DNA of 38,545 nucleotides from Streptomyces hygroscopicus subsp. hygroscopicus (GTDB taxonomy: Bacteria > Actinomycetota > Actinomycetes > Streptomycetales > Streptomycetaceae). Made by a program: the position numbers and the translations under genes. Shown one piece after another: positions 13,713-21,162 of the stretch (positions within the stretch are counted from its first letter, which is position 1; each line of letters begins with the position of its first letter). The stretch covers positions 1-38,545 of the forward strand of contig NZ_BSSM01000030.1 of assembly GCF_030269125.1 (NCBI RefSeq), in the 5' to 3' direction. The notes under the pieces are model-generated. The model worked only from the letters and a program-made list of their open reading frames with translations. It made no database searches and was not told where the DNA came from.

Positions 13713-14870
13713 ATGAGCACCGAGCGAGCCCTCACCGAGCCCCACCCGTACGTACTGCTGTCCGCCGCCGTCTCCCTCGACGGCTGCCTGGACGACACCG
13801 GCCCCGAGCGGCTGCTGCTGTCCGGTCCGGCCGACTTCGACCGGGTCGACGCGGTACGGGCCTCGGCCGACGCCCTCCTGGTCGGCGCCGGCACCCTGCG
13901 CGCCGACAACCCCCGCCTGCTGGTCAACTCGGCGGAGCGCCGTGCGGAGCGCCGCGCGCAGGGCAGGCCGGAGTACCCGCTGAAGGTCACCGTCACGGCG
14001 ACCGGTGACCTCGACCCCGGGGCCGCCTTCTGGCACACCGGCGGGGAGAAACTCGTCTACACGACCGACCGGGGCGCGGCGAAGGCGGCCCGCCTCCTCG
14101 GCGCCACCGCCGACGTCGTCCCGCTCGGCCCGGCGCTCGACTGGCGCGCCCTGCTCGGGCATCTGCGCGCGGTGCGCGGGGTCGGGCGGCTCATGGTGGA
14201 GGGCGGCGGCACCGTCCACACCCAGCTCCTCCAGCAGGGCCTCGCGGACGAGCTGCACCTGGCGGTCGCCCCGCTGATCGTGGGCGACCCGGCGGCCCCG
14301 CGGCTGTTCGGGCCCGGCCGCTACCCGGAGGGGCGGCTGCGGCTGATCGAGTCCCGGCCGGTCGGGGACGTCGTGCTGATGCGCTACGCGCCCACCGCGC
14401 CCGGCACCGGCCCGCTGCCCACCGCCGCCGACCGGCACTGGCTGCGCACCGCCTGCGAGCTGGCCGAGCTGTGCCCGCCCTCGGAGACGGCCTTCAGCGT
14501 CGGCGCGGTCGTGGTCGCCGCCGACGGCACCGAGCTGGCCCGGGGCCACTCCCGCGAGGGCGGGGACCCCGTGGTGCACGCGGAGGAGGCGGCGCTCGCC
14601 AGGACCGACCCCGCCGACCCGCGGCTGCCCGGCGCCACCGTCTACAGCAGCCTGGAGCCCTGCGCCCGCCGCGCCTCCCGGCCCGCGCCCTGCGCCGAGC
14701 TGATCCTGCGGGCGGGGGTGCGCCGGGTGGTGACCGCCTGGCGGGAGCCGGACACGTTCGTCGTGGCGGCCGACGGCACGGGAGTGCTGGTGGGCGGGGG
14801 CGCCGAGGTCGTCGTCCTGCCCGAGTACGAGGCGTCGGCCAAGGCACCGAACCGGCATCTGCTGGGCTGA
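13713..14870 (+). CDS. Reversed-order RibD-like protein: reductase domain then deaminase domain
   Basis: 385 aa from ATG 13713 (GGAG 3-4 nt upstream). Residues about 12-225 are a RibD C-terminal-type reductase (PF01872): AAVSLDGCLD, LLVGAGTLRADNP and LMVEGGGTVHTQLL. Residues about 240-375 are a cytidine/deoxycytidylate deaminase-like zinc domain: HAEEAAL with H289 and E291, then EPCARRASRPAPC with C317 and C327 as ligands. In canonical RibD the deaminase comes first. The likely substrate is a pyrimidine or pterin-like riboflavin intermediate, but function could be in a specialised pathway or in riboflavin biosynthesis. It follows the lspA paralogue by 50 nt, probably co-transcribed. Confidence 0.85.
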   Translation: MSTERALTEPHPYVLLSAAVSLDGCLDDTGPERLLLSGPADFDRVDAVRASADALLVGAGTLRADNPRLLVNSAERRAERRAQGRPEYPLKVTVTATGDLDPGAAFWHTGGEKLVYTTDRGAAKAARLLGATADVVPLGPALDWRALLGHLRAVRGVGRLMVEGGGTVHTQLLQQGLADELHLAVAPLIVGDPAAPRLFGPGRYPEGRLRLIESRPVGDVVLMRYAPTAPGTGPLPTAADRHWLRTACELAELCPPSETAFSVGAVVVAADGTELARGHSREGGDPVVHAEEAALARTDPADPRLPGATVYSSLEPCARRASRPAPCAELILRAGVRRVVTAWREPDTFVVAADGTGVLVGGGAEVVVLPEYEASAKAPNRHLLG

Positions 14871-14896
14871 GCGCGACCCCCGCTTTCCAACCGATG

Positions 14897-14925
14897 TGCT
14901 TTCCACCCCGGTGATGGCGTACAGT
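14897..14925 (+). promoter_or_regulatory. Possible promoter of initiator tRNA
   Basis: A -10-like TACAGT (14920-14925) lies 11 nt before the tRNA 5' end; the region about 17 bp upstream (TGCTTT) is a weak -35. The -10 is the only well supported part. Confidence 0.3.
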
Positions 14926-14936
14926 GGAGTCAACGA

Positions 14937-15010
14937 CGCGGGGTGGAGCAGCTCGGTAGCTCGCTGGGCTCATAACCCAGAGGTCGCAGGTTCAAATCCT
15001 GTCCCCGCTA
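14937..15010 (+). tRNA. Initiator tRNA-fMet (CAT)
   Basis: Anticodon loop CTCATAA (CAT). The anticodon stem has the three consecutive G-C pairs (GGG/CCC) and the first acceptor pair is mismatched (C1 opposite U72), both initiator hallmarks. Acceptor GCGGGG/CCCCGC, D-arm AGCAGCTCGGTAGCTC, T-loop TTCAAAT, discriminator A. CCA is not encoded. Confidence 0.93.
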
Positions 15011-15013
15011 CTG

Positions 15014-15061
15014 AACACTCAGGGCCGGAATCCGGAAACGGATTCCGGCCCTGAGTGTTTT
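15014..15061 (+). terminator. Strong terminator of initiator tRNA
   Basis: A perfect 21-bp stem (15014-15034 with 15039-15059) capped by GAAA and followed by TT. One of the strongest hairpins in the window. Confidence 0.9.
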
Positions 15062-15095
15062 CCGGGTGCCCTGAGGAGTGCACCCCCGAGGGGGC

Positions 15096-15110
15096 GTCAC
15101 CCATGGTGAC
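15096..15110. repeat. Perfect palindrome GTCACC-CAT-GGTGAC
   Basis: GTCACC (15096-15101) and GGTGAC (15105-15110) around CAT, about 140 bp upstream of the putative promoter of the riboswitch/M23 transcript. Possibly an operator; no regulator is assigned. Confidence 0.35.
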
Positions 15111-15237
15111 CGCGCGACCGCCGAGCGCATAACATCTGAGTCACCATCAAAAACCCGATGACTCCTGAACCCGGGTCAACTCGCCCGGTTTGACGGCTTC
15201 CTGGGCGGTAAGTCCGCGGGTCGGAGTGTTAATGATC

Positions 15238-15279
15238 AAGCCGAACGGCTTGGAAACTTCCCCCCGGGTCTATTAACGT
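15238..15279 (+). promoter_or_regulatory. Putative promoter with overlapping palindrome upstream of the riboswitch
   Basis: TTGGAA (15250-15255) and TAACGT (15274-15279) are separated by 18 bp, giving a start near 15286, just before the riboswitch. A perfect palindrome AAGCCG-AA-CGGCTT (15238-15251) overlaps the -35, which would allow a repressor or activator to act there. The promoter match is moderate. Confidence 0.4.
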
Positions 15280-15300
15280 TCGATAACGCAGCGCGGTCGT

Positions 15301-15490
15301 CCCAGCCGTCACCCGAGGCGGCTCCGTGCGCACGCGCCGAATCCCGTAAGGGAACCGGGGAACCACCACCTTGGGGTGAATCACGCGGACACCGTCGTGA
15401 ACTCAGCGAGTCCACGAGCGGTATACGCGCGTAGGAGACCTTCCTGCTCCGAACCCGTCAGCTAACCCGGTAGGCGGAGGAAGGAAAGGA
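15301..15490 (+). promoter_or_regulatory. Cyclic di-AMP (ydaO-type) riboswitch upstream of M23 peptidase
   Basis: The leader carries the conserved blocks of the ydaO/yuaA class: GCCGAATCCCGTAAGGGAAC, CGGGGAACC, GGGGTGAATC, GTAGGAGACCTTCCTGCTCC, GAACCCGTCAGCTAACC and GGTAGGCGGAGGAAGGA. This aptamer binds c-di-AMP and in Streptomyces and relatives lowers expression of cell-wall hydrolase genes when c-di-AMP is high. It ends just before the ribosome site AAAGGAG (15485-15491), 9 nt before GTG 15501. Boundaries are approximate; the motif blocks are clear. Confidence 0.93.
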
Positions 15491-15500
15491 GCACGCCCCC

Positions 15501-16556
15501 GTGGCGTCCAACCGGCCTGCCCCAGAAGCCCCGTTCGTGCCCGCTCAGCGCGAACCCGAGTCGTTCGGCTACGGCCCCGGCCCCGACGACGAAGGCCCCT
15601 GGGAGGAGTGGAACCCCACCGAGGAGTCCGTCGCGCCGGTCCGCGGCCGGCACCGCGTCGCCAAGCAGCGCGGCGGCTTCGCCCGCAGCTCCACCGTCCT
15701 CGGCGTCGGTGTGATCGCCGCGGTCGGCGCGGGCGGCATCGCGAGTGCCAACACCGGCAAGCCACCGGTCTCCCTGTCGATGCCGGACATGCCGAACGTC
15801 TCGGTGCCCCACCTGTCCTCCGTCGAGCACTTCTTCGGCGACGACTCCGCCGACGCGCCCAAGGCCAGGACCGCGACCGCGCTCACCGACCTCGGGCAGA
15901 CCACCGAGGGCGGGAAGAGCACCGACGCCGGCGAGGCCCTGCGCAACCGGATCATGGCCCAGGCCGAGCAGCAGCAGGGCCAGGCCGACAGCAGGGCCAC
16001 CGCCGCGATGGTCGCCGCCGCCCAGCGGCAGAGCGACGACGCGGCCGCGCGGGCGGAGAAGGAGGCCGCCGCCAAGGCCGCGGCCGCCAAGGAGAAGGCA
16101 CAGGCCGACGCCGAGAAGGCCGCCGAGGCCGCGCGGCTGGCCGAGCTGGCCAGGCAGTACACGCTGCCGGTGGTCTCGTACACGATCACCGGCACCTTCG
16201 GGCAGCCCGGCGCCATGTGGTCCTCCGGGTACCACACCGGCCTCGACTTCGCCGCCCCCACCGGCACCCTGATCAAGGCCGTCCACGGCGGCACCATCAC
16301 CCAGGCCGGCTGGGCCGGCGCCTACGGCTACCGCACCGTCCTCACCCTGGACGACGGCACCGAGCTGTGGTTCTGCCACCAGTCGTCGATCAACGTCTCC
16401 GTCGGCCAGAAGGTCACCACCGGCGAGGTCATCGGCCGCGTCGGCGCCACCGGCAACGTCACCGGGCCGCACCTGCACCTGGAGGTCCACCCGAACGGGC
16501 AGGCCACCGCCGTCGACCCGGCGCCCTGGCTGCGCGACAAGGGCCTCAACCCCTGA
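15501..16556 (+). CDS. M23-family cell-wall peptidase with membrane anchor and coiled coil
   Basis: 351 aa from GTG 15501 (AAAGGAG 9 nt upstream). Residues 1-57 are hydrophilic; 58-84 contain a hydrophobic stretch (STVLGVGVIAAVGAGGIASA) that acts as an anchor or signal. Residues about 145-218 are an Ala/Glu/Lys/Gln coiled coil (AEKEAAAKAAAAKEKAQADA). The C-terminal M23 domain (about 225-345) has the zinc ligands in HTGLDFA (H245, D249) and TGPHLHLEV (H324, H326), with H293 nearby. M23 enzymes are zinc endopeptidases that cut peptidoglycan cross-links. The riboswitch ties its expression to c-di-AMP. A hairpin terminator follows. Confidence 0.93.
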   Translation: MASNRPAPEAPFVPAQREPESFGYGPGPDDEGPWEEWNPTEESVAPVRGRHRVAKQRGGFARSSTVLGVGVIAAVGAGGIASANTGKPPVSLSMPDMPNVSVPHLSSVEHFFGDDSADAPKARTATALTDLGQTTEGGKSTDAGEALRNRIMAQAEQQQGQADSRATAAMVAAAQRQSDDAAARAEKEAAAKAAAAKEKAQADAEKAAEAARLAELARQYTLPVVSYTITGTFGQPGAMWSSGYHTGLDFAAPTGTLIKAVHGGTITQAGWAGAYGYRTVLTLDDGTELWFCHQSSINVSVGQKVTTGEVIGRVGATGNVTGPHLHLEVHPNGQATAVDPAPWLRDKGLNP

Positions 16557-16574
16557 CCGGGGCCCCGATCCGGG

Positions 16575-16609
16575 CACCGGCGGTGGAATGCGATCATCCA
16601 CCGCCGGTG
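16575..16609 (+). terminator. Terminator after the M23 peptidase gene
   Basis: 13-bp perfect stem CACCGGCGGTGGA and complement around a 9-nt loop, 18 nt after the stop codon. The next gene begins only 12 nt beyond it, so that gene probably has its own leader or is leaderless. Confidence 0.8.
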
Positions 16610-16621
16610 TTGATGTGGAGC

Positions 16622-17566
16622 ATGACTTCTCTGCGCCCACTGGGCTCTTCCGACCTCCAGGTCTCCCCGCTCTGCCTGGGCGGCAACGTCTTCGGCTGGA
16701 CCGCCGACGAGCGGGCCTCCTTCGCCGTCCTGGACGCGTACACGGCCGCGGGCGGCAACTTCGTCGACACCGCCGACGCCTACAGCGCCTGGGTGGAGGG
16801 TCACCAGGGCGGCGAGTCCGAGACCGTCCTCGGCAAGTGGGTCAAGGCCCGCGGCAACCGCTCCGACGTCGTCATCGCCACCAAGGTCAGCCAGCACCCG
16901 CGGTACCAGGGCCTGTCCGCGGCCAACATCAAGGCCGCCGCCGACGCGTCCCTCGCCCGCCTGGGCACCGACTACATCGACCTCTACTACACCCACTTCG
17001 ACCAGCCCGAGGTGCCGGTCGAGGAGATCATCGGAGCGCTGGACGAGCTGGTGAGGGCCGGCAAGGTCCGGCAGATCGCCGCGTCCAACATCAGCGCCGA
17101 GCGGCTCCAGGAGTCCCTGGACTTCTCCAGCCGCGAGAACCTGGCCCGCTACGTGGCGCTCCAGCCGCACTACAACCTGGTCTCCCGCGACACCTACGAG
17201 GGCGCGCTCCAGGACCTCGTCGCCCGCGAGGGCCTGTCCGCGGTGCCGTACTTCGCCCTCGCCTCGGGCTTCCTGACCGGCAAGTACCGGCCCGGCGCCG
17301 AGGTGGACAGCGCCCGCGCCGGCCGTGCCGCGCAGTACGCGGAGACCGAGCGCGGCCGGAAGGTCCTCGCCGCCCTCGACGAGATCGCCGCCGCGCACGA
17401 CGCCCCGCAGGCCACCGTCGCCCTCGCCTGGCTGGCCGCCCAGCCGACCGTCACCGCCCCGATCGCCTCGGCCCGCACCCTGGAACAGCTCCCGCCGCTG
17501 CTGGCCGTCGGCGACCTGAAGCTGACGGACGACGAGCTGAGGAAGCTGACGGACGCGTCGGCATGA
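16622..17566 (+). CDS. Aldo/keto reductase family oxidoreductase
   Basis: 314 aa from ATG 16622; in-frame ATG 16613 is an alternative with no better ribosome site. The TIM-barrel catalytic tetrad is visible as D49 and Y54 (FVDTADAYSAW), K88 (IATKVSQ) and H125 (YYTHFDQ). The motif GxxSEtvLGKWVK (about 64-75) and LGTDYIDLYYTH (114-125) are standard for AKR family members. It reduces carbonyl compounds with NADPH in the cytosol; the substrate is unknown. It is preceded by the M23 terminator and converges on prsW, with 21 nt between the stop codons. Confidence 0.93.
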   Translation: MTSLRPLGSSDLQVSPLCLGGNVFGWTADERASFAVLDAYTAAGGNFVDTADAYSAWVEGHQGGESETVLGKWVKARGNRSDVVIATKVSQHPRYQGLSAANIKAAADASLARLGTDYIDLYYTHFDQPEVPVEEIIGALDELVRAGKVRQIAASNISAERLQESLDFSSRENLARYVALQPHYNLVSRDTYEGALQDLVAREGLSAVPYFALASGFLTGKYRPGAEVDSARAGRAAQYAETERGRKVLAALDEIAAAHDAPQATVALAWLAAQPTVTAPIASARTLEQLPPLLAVGDLKLTDDELRKLTDASA

Positions 17567-17587
17567 GGCACCTCCGCTGCCGCTGAG

Positions 17588-18961
17588 TCACCCGCGGTAC
17601 GGGTTGTACGACGGGTACGGCGCCGCCGGGTAGCCGTACCCGTGTCCCGGACCCCGCGCGTACCCGTACCCGTGCCCGTACCCCGGCCCGGTGACGTACG
17701 CGTGCCCGTACGGCGCGGGCGCCCACGCCGTACGGGCGGGCGCGGGCGCGGCCGTGCGGGCCGCGTACTCCAGGGCGGGGCGGGCGGCCTCACGGCGCTG
17801 CCACAGTTCGTTCAGCAGTTCCCGCTCGCGTACGACGAAGTCGGCGCCCGCCCGGCCGCGGCGGCCCCGCTGCCGCAGCAGCGCGAGGGCGGTGGCGCAC
17901 GACTCGTACCGGGCGACCGACCGTGCCGTGGGGCGGCCGGCGTGGTGGCGGGCGTAGTCGCGGGCCATGCGGCGCGCGCGCATCGAGCCCAGCGCGAAGG
18001 GCTCGGCCGGGCCCAGCCAGCCGGCCAGCACATAGGCCGGCAGTTCCTCGCGCACCGTGCGCAGCTCCCGCTGCCGGGTCCAGATCGCGAGCCAGGTCAG
18101 CAGCCCGAACGCGGGCAGCATGAAGGTGCCGTAGACGGCGAGGAAGCCGTACTGGCCGAAGGTGGCGGAGCCGTTCCACAGGGCGTGCATGCACATCGCG
18201 AGCAGCAGCCCGCCGAGCGGGATCAGCACCCGCCGGGCGCGCCCGCGTGCCCCGTACAGCGCGCCGAGGCCGAAGCCGATGCCGGTGCAGGTGGTGAACA
18301 AGGGGTGCGCGAACGGGGACATCACGATGCGCACGAAGAAGGTGGCGGCGGTGACGGAGACGACGCCGTGGCCGCCGGTGAGCCGGTCGGTCCCGAAGGC
18401 CGTGCCGAGATAGAGGATGTTCTCGGTGAACGCGAACCCGGTGGCGGTGATCCCGGCTATCACCATCCCGTCCACGATCCCGGTGAAGTCGCGCCTGCGG
18501 AAGAGGAAGACGAGCAGGACGGCGGCGGCCTTGGCGGACTCCTCGACGATCGGCGCTATCACGGTGGCGCCGAGGGTGTCGGCGCTCGCCGGGTCCGCGG
18601 TCGAGGTGGCTATCCACCTGGTCGCGAAGCTGTTGGCGACGATGGCTATCAGCGCCGCCGCGAACGCGCCCCAGCAGAACGCGAACACCAGGTTGCGCCA
18701 GGGGAAGGGCGCCACCCGGTCCAGCCAGCGGAACGCGGTGATCAGCCAGGGCACCGGCAGCACCGCCAGGCCGAGGCCCACCAGGAACCCCTCGGTGCCG
18801 GTCTCCCTGCGCACCAGCGCCAGGATGACGAGGCCGGACAGGGCCAGCAGCGTGATCAGCGCGCCGTACCGCACCCACCGCAACTGCCACCAGTGCGGGT
18901 GGCGCAGGACGCCCTCACCGGAGTTCGGGGGGTACATCGGGTACACAGGACTGGTGGCCAC
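17588..18961 (-). CDS. prsW: PrsW-family intramembrane metalloprotease
   Basis: 457 aa from GTG 18961. Multiple membrane helices span residues about 30-290. PrsW signatures: EE (140-141) in IVEESAKA, FTEN (178-181), AHPLF (H219) and CMHALWN (H259), which form the putative zinc-binding active site in the membrane. PrsW in other bacteria cleaves anti-sigma factors or membrane substrates. The C-terminal 60-80 residues are a low-complexity Gly/Tyr/Ala/Pro tail (AYVTGPGYGHGYGYARGPGH), unusual and of unknown role. It ends a lhgO-trmB-prsW gene string, with 42 nt between trmB and prsW. Confidence 0.9.
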   Translation of the reverse strand: MATSPVYPMYPPNSGEGVLRHPHWWQLRWVRYGALITLLALSGLVILALVRRETGTEGFLVGLGLAVLPVPWLITAFRWLDRVAPFPWRNLVFAFCWGAFAAALIAIVANSFATRWIATSTADPASADTLGATVIAPIVEESAKAAAVLLVFLFRRRDFTGIVDGMVIAGITATGFAFTENILYLGTAFGTDRLTGGHGVVSVTAATFFVRIVMSPFAHPLFTTCTGIGFGLGALYGARGRARRVLIPLGGLLLAMCMHALWNGSATFGQYGFLAVYGTFMLPAFGLLTWLAIWTRQRELRTVREELPAYVLAGWLGPAEPFALGSMRARRMARDYARHHAGRPTARSVARYESCATALALLRQRGRRGRAGADFVVRERELLNELWQRREAARPALEYAARTAAPAPARTAWAPAPYGHAYVTGPGYGHGYGYARGPGHGYGYPAAPYPSYNPYRG

Positions 18962-19003
18962 GGCATCGACCCTAACGGTGGCGGGGCGAGGGGCTGGAGC
19001 GCT

Positions 19004-19816
19004 TCAGCGACGACGGAAGAGCAGATCGTTCACGACATGGCCCTTGTCCAGCCCCTGCCCCTCGAAACGGGTCAGCGGCCGGAACCCGGGCCGGGGCGCG
19101 AAACCGCCGTCGGCCCGCGTGTTCTCGAAGTCGGGGTGGGCGGTGAGCACTTCGAGCATCTGCTCCGCGTACGGCTCCCAGTCGGTCGCGCAGTGCACCA
19201 GCGCGCCGGACTTCAGCCGGGTCGCGGCGAGCGTGAGGAACTCGGGCTGGATCAGCCGCCGCTTGTGGTGCCGCTTCTTGGGCCAGGGGTCCGGGAAGTA
19301 GACCCGCAGCCCGTCGAGCGCGTCGGGGCGGAGCATCTCGCGCAGCAGGATGATCGCGTCCCCGTTGCCCACCCGGACGTTGTCCAGGCCGCCGCGGTCC
19401 GCGAGGCCCAGCAGATTGCCCTGGCCGGGGGTGTGCACGTCCACCGCGAGCACGTTGGTGCCAGGGTCCGCGGCGGCCATCCGCGCGGTGGCCTCGCCCA
19501 TGCCGAAGCCGATCTCCAGGACCACGGGACGGTCGTTGCCGAACAGCTCGGCGAGGTCGATCACCCGCTGCCCGTCGATGTCGAGGCCCCACGTGGGCCA
19601 CAGCCGCTGCAGCGCTTCGGCCTGCCCGGGGGTGACCCGGCTGCGGCGCGGCTGGAAGCTGCGGATCCGCCGCTCGAAGTGCGACCCGGCGGGATCGGCC
19701 CGCGGGCCGTCCGGGAACCGCGGCTCGCCCTTGGCCCGGGTGCGCGGCAGGGCGGCGCCGGGGCCCCGCGGGGCCGGCTCGGACAGGGTTTCGGGGGTGT
19801 TCAGCGCATCAGACAC
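19004..19816 (-). CDS. trmB: tRNA (guanine46-N7)-methyltransferase
   Basis: 270 aa from start 19816. A basic N-terminal extension (about 1-60) precedes the Rossmann methyltransferase domain. Motif I LEIGFGMGEAT (100-110) binds S-adenosylmethionine. VYFPDPWPKKRHHKRR (172-187) is the diagnostic TrmB motif that contacts the tRNA and carries the catalytic aspartate region. It methylates N7 of G46 in the tRNA variable loop. It lies 13 nt after lhgO and 42 nt before prsW on the same strand, an operon-like arrangement. A recognised, near-complete member of the family. Confidence 0.95.
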   Translation of the reverse strand: MSDALNTPETLSEPAPRGPGAALPRTRAKGEPRFPDGPRADPAGSHFERRIRSFQPRRSRVTPGQAEALQRLWPTWGLDIDGQRVIDLAELFGNDRPVVLEIGFGMGEATARMAAADPGTNVLAVDVHTPGQGNLLGLADRGGLDNVRVGNGDAIILLREMLRPDALDGLRVYFPDPWPKKRHHKRRLIQPEFLTLAATRLKSGALVHCATDWEPYAEQMLEVLTAHPDFENTRADGGFAPRPGFRPLTRFEGQGLDKGHVVNDLLFRRR

Positions 19817-19829
19817 AGTACGAACGAGT

Positions 19830-21068
19830 CTACGGGCGCGTCGCGGACAGGCCCTCGCCGCCGGCCGCCGCCAGCATCCCCAGCGCCCGGCGCGCGACCT
19901 CCCGGCCGATCGGCAGGGACGCGGTGGCCGCCGGGGACGGGGCGTTCAGTACGTGTACCGCGCATGGGCCCTCCTTGATCAGGAAGTCGTCCACCAGGGT
20001 CCCGTCCCGCAGCACGGCCTGCGCCCGCACCCCGGCCGGCGCCCGCACCAGGTCCTCGGCCTCCACCGCGGGCAGCAGCCTGCGCACCGCCGTCAGGAAG
20101 GCCCCCCTGGACAGCGAGCGGTGCAGCTCACCCGCGCCGTACCGCCAGTGCCGCCGGGCCATCGCCCACGATCCCGGCCAGGCCACGGTCCCGGCCAGCT
20201 CCCGGGGCCGTACGACATGCCAGCCGTACCCCTCCCGGGCCAGCGCCGGCACCGCGTTGGGGCCGATGTGCACGCCGCCGTCGACGCCCCGGGTCAGATG
20301 CACGCCGAGGAACGGGAACGCCGGGTCCGGCACCGGGTAGACCAGCCCGTGCACCAGCTCGGGCCGCGCCAGCTCGTAGTACTCGCCGCGGAACGGCACG
20401 ATCCGGACCCCGGGCTCGTCCCCGGTCAGCCGGGCCAGCTCGTCGCAGTGCAGCCCGGCGCAGTTCACCAGCACCCGCGCGCGGACGACGTCCCCGGCCG
20501 AGGTGCGCACGGCCACGCCCCGCTCGGGCCGCCGGTCCACCCGGACGACCCGGGCGCCGTAGCGGATCTCGGCGCCCGAGGCCAGGGCGAGCTGCCGGGC
20601 GACGCCGGTGAAGTCGCACACGCCCGTGGTGCCGACGTGTATCGCGGCCAGTCCGCGCACCTCGGGTTCGTACTCGGTGATCTGGGCGGGGCCCAGCTCG
20701 CGCACCGGTATCCCGTTCTCCCGGCCGCGCTGGACCAGGGCGTGCAGCCGGGGCAGCTCCTCGCGCTCGGTGGCGACGATCAGCTTGCCGGTGACGGCGT
20801 GCTCGACGCCGTACTCGGCGCAGAACTTCACCATCTCGGCGGCGCCCCGCACCGCGTACCGCGCCTTGAGGGAGCCCGGCCGGTAGTAGATCCCGCTGTG
20901 GATGACCCCGCTGTTGCGCCCCGTCTGGTGCCGGGCCGGGCCCGGCTCCTTCTCCAGCACGGTCACCCGGGTCCCCGGCGCCGCCCTGCCGACCGCGTAC
21001 GCCGTCGACAGCCCGACGATCCCGCCTCCGACCACGAGCACATCACAGTCGTACGCCCCGACCGGCAC
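19830..21068 (-). CDS. lhgO: L-2-hydroxyglutarate oxidase
   Basis: 412 aa from GTG 21068. This start is preferred over GTG 21077 because GGAGG (21077-21081) then lies 8 nt upstream. The Rossmann dinucleotide motif VVGGGIVGLSTAY near the N-terminus binds FAD. RHQTGRNSGVIHSGIYY is a signature of the LhgO/YgaF family of FAD-dependent oxidases, and HVLNAPSPAATASLPIG near the C-terminus also fits. It oxidises L-2-hydroxyglutarate to 2-oxoglutarate. It is the first gene of an operon-like string with trmB and prsW; the link between the metabolic and RNA functions is unknown. Confidence 0.93.
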   Translation of the reverse strand: MPVGAYDCDVLVVGGGIVGLSTAYAVGRAAPGTRVTVLEKEPGPARHQTGRNSGVIHSGIYYRPGSLKARYAVRGAAEMVKFCAEYGVEHAVTGKLIVATEREELPRLHALVQRGRENGIPVRELGPAQITEYEPEVRGLAAIHVGTTGVCDFTGVARQLALASGAEIRYGARVVRVDRRPERGVAVRTSAGDVVRARVLVNCAGLHCDELARLTGDEPGVRIVPFRGEYYELARPELVHGLVYPVPDPAFPFLGVHLTRGVDGGVHIGPNAVPALAREGYGWHVVRPRELAGTVAWPGSWAMARRHWRYGAGELHRSLSRGAFLTAVRRLLPAVEAEDLVRAPAGVRAQAVLRDGTLVDDFLIKEGPCAVHVLNAPSPAATASLPIGREVARRALGMLAAAGGEGLSATRP

Positions 21069-21162
21069 CTGCACCACCTCCCACGTCGATAGTGCACTGC
21101 GCCACTGACAGTGCCTTCAAACGCCGGGGTGATCAGTACCGCACAGGTGCCGGCGCGCGGCG

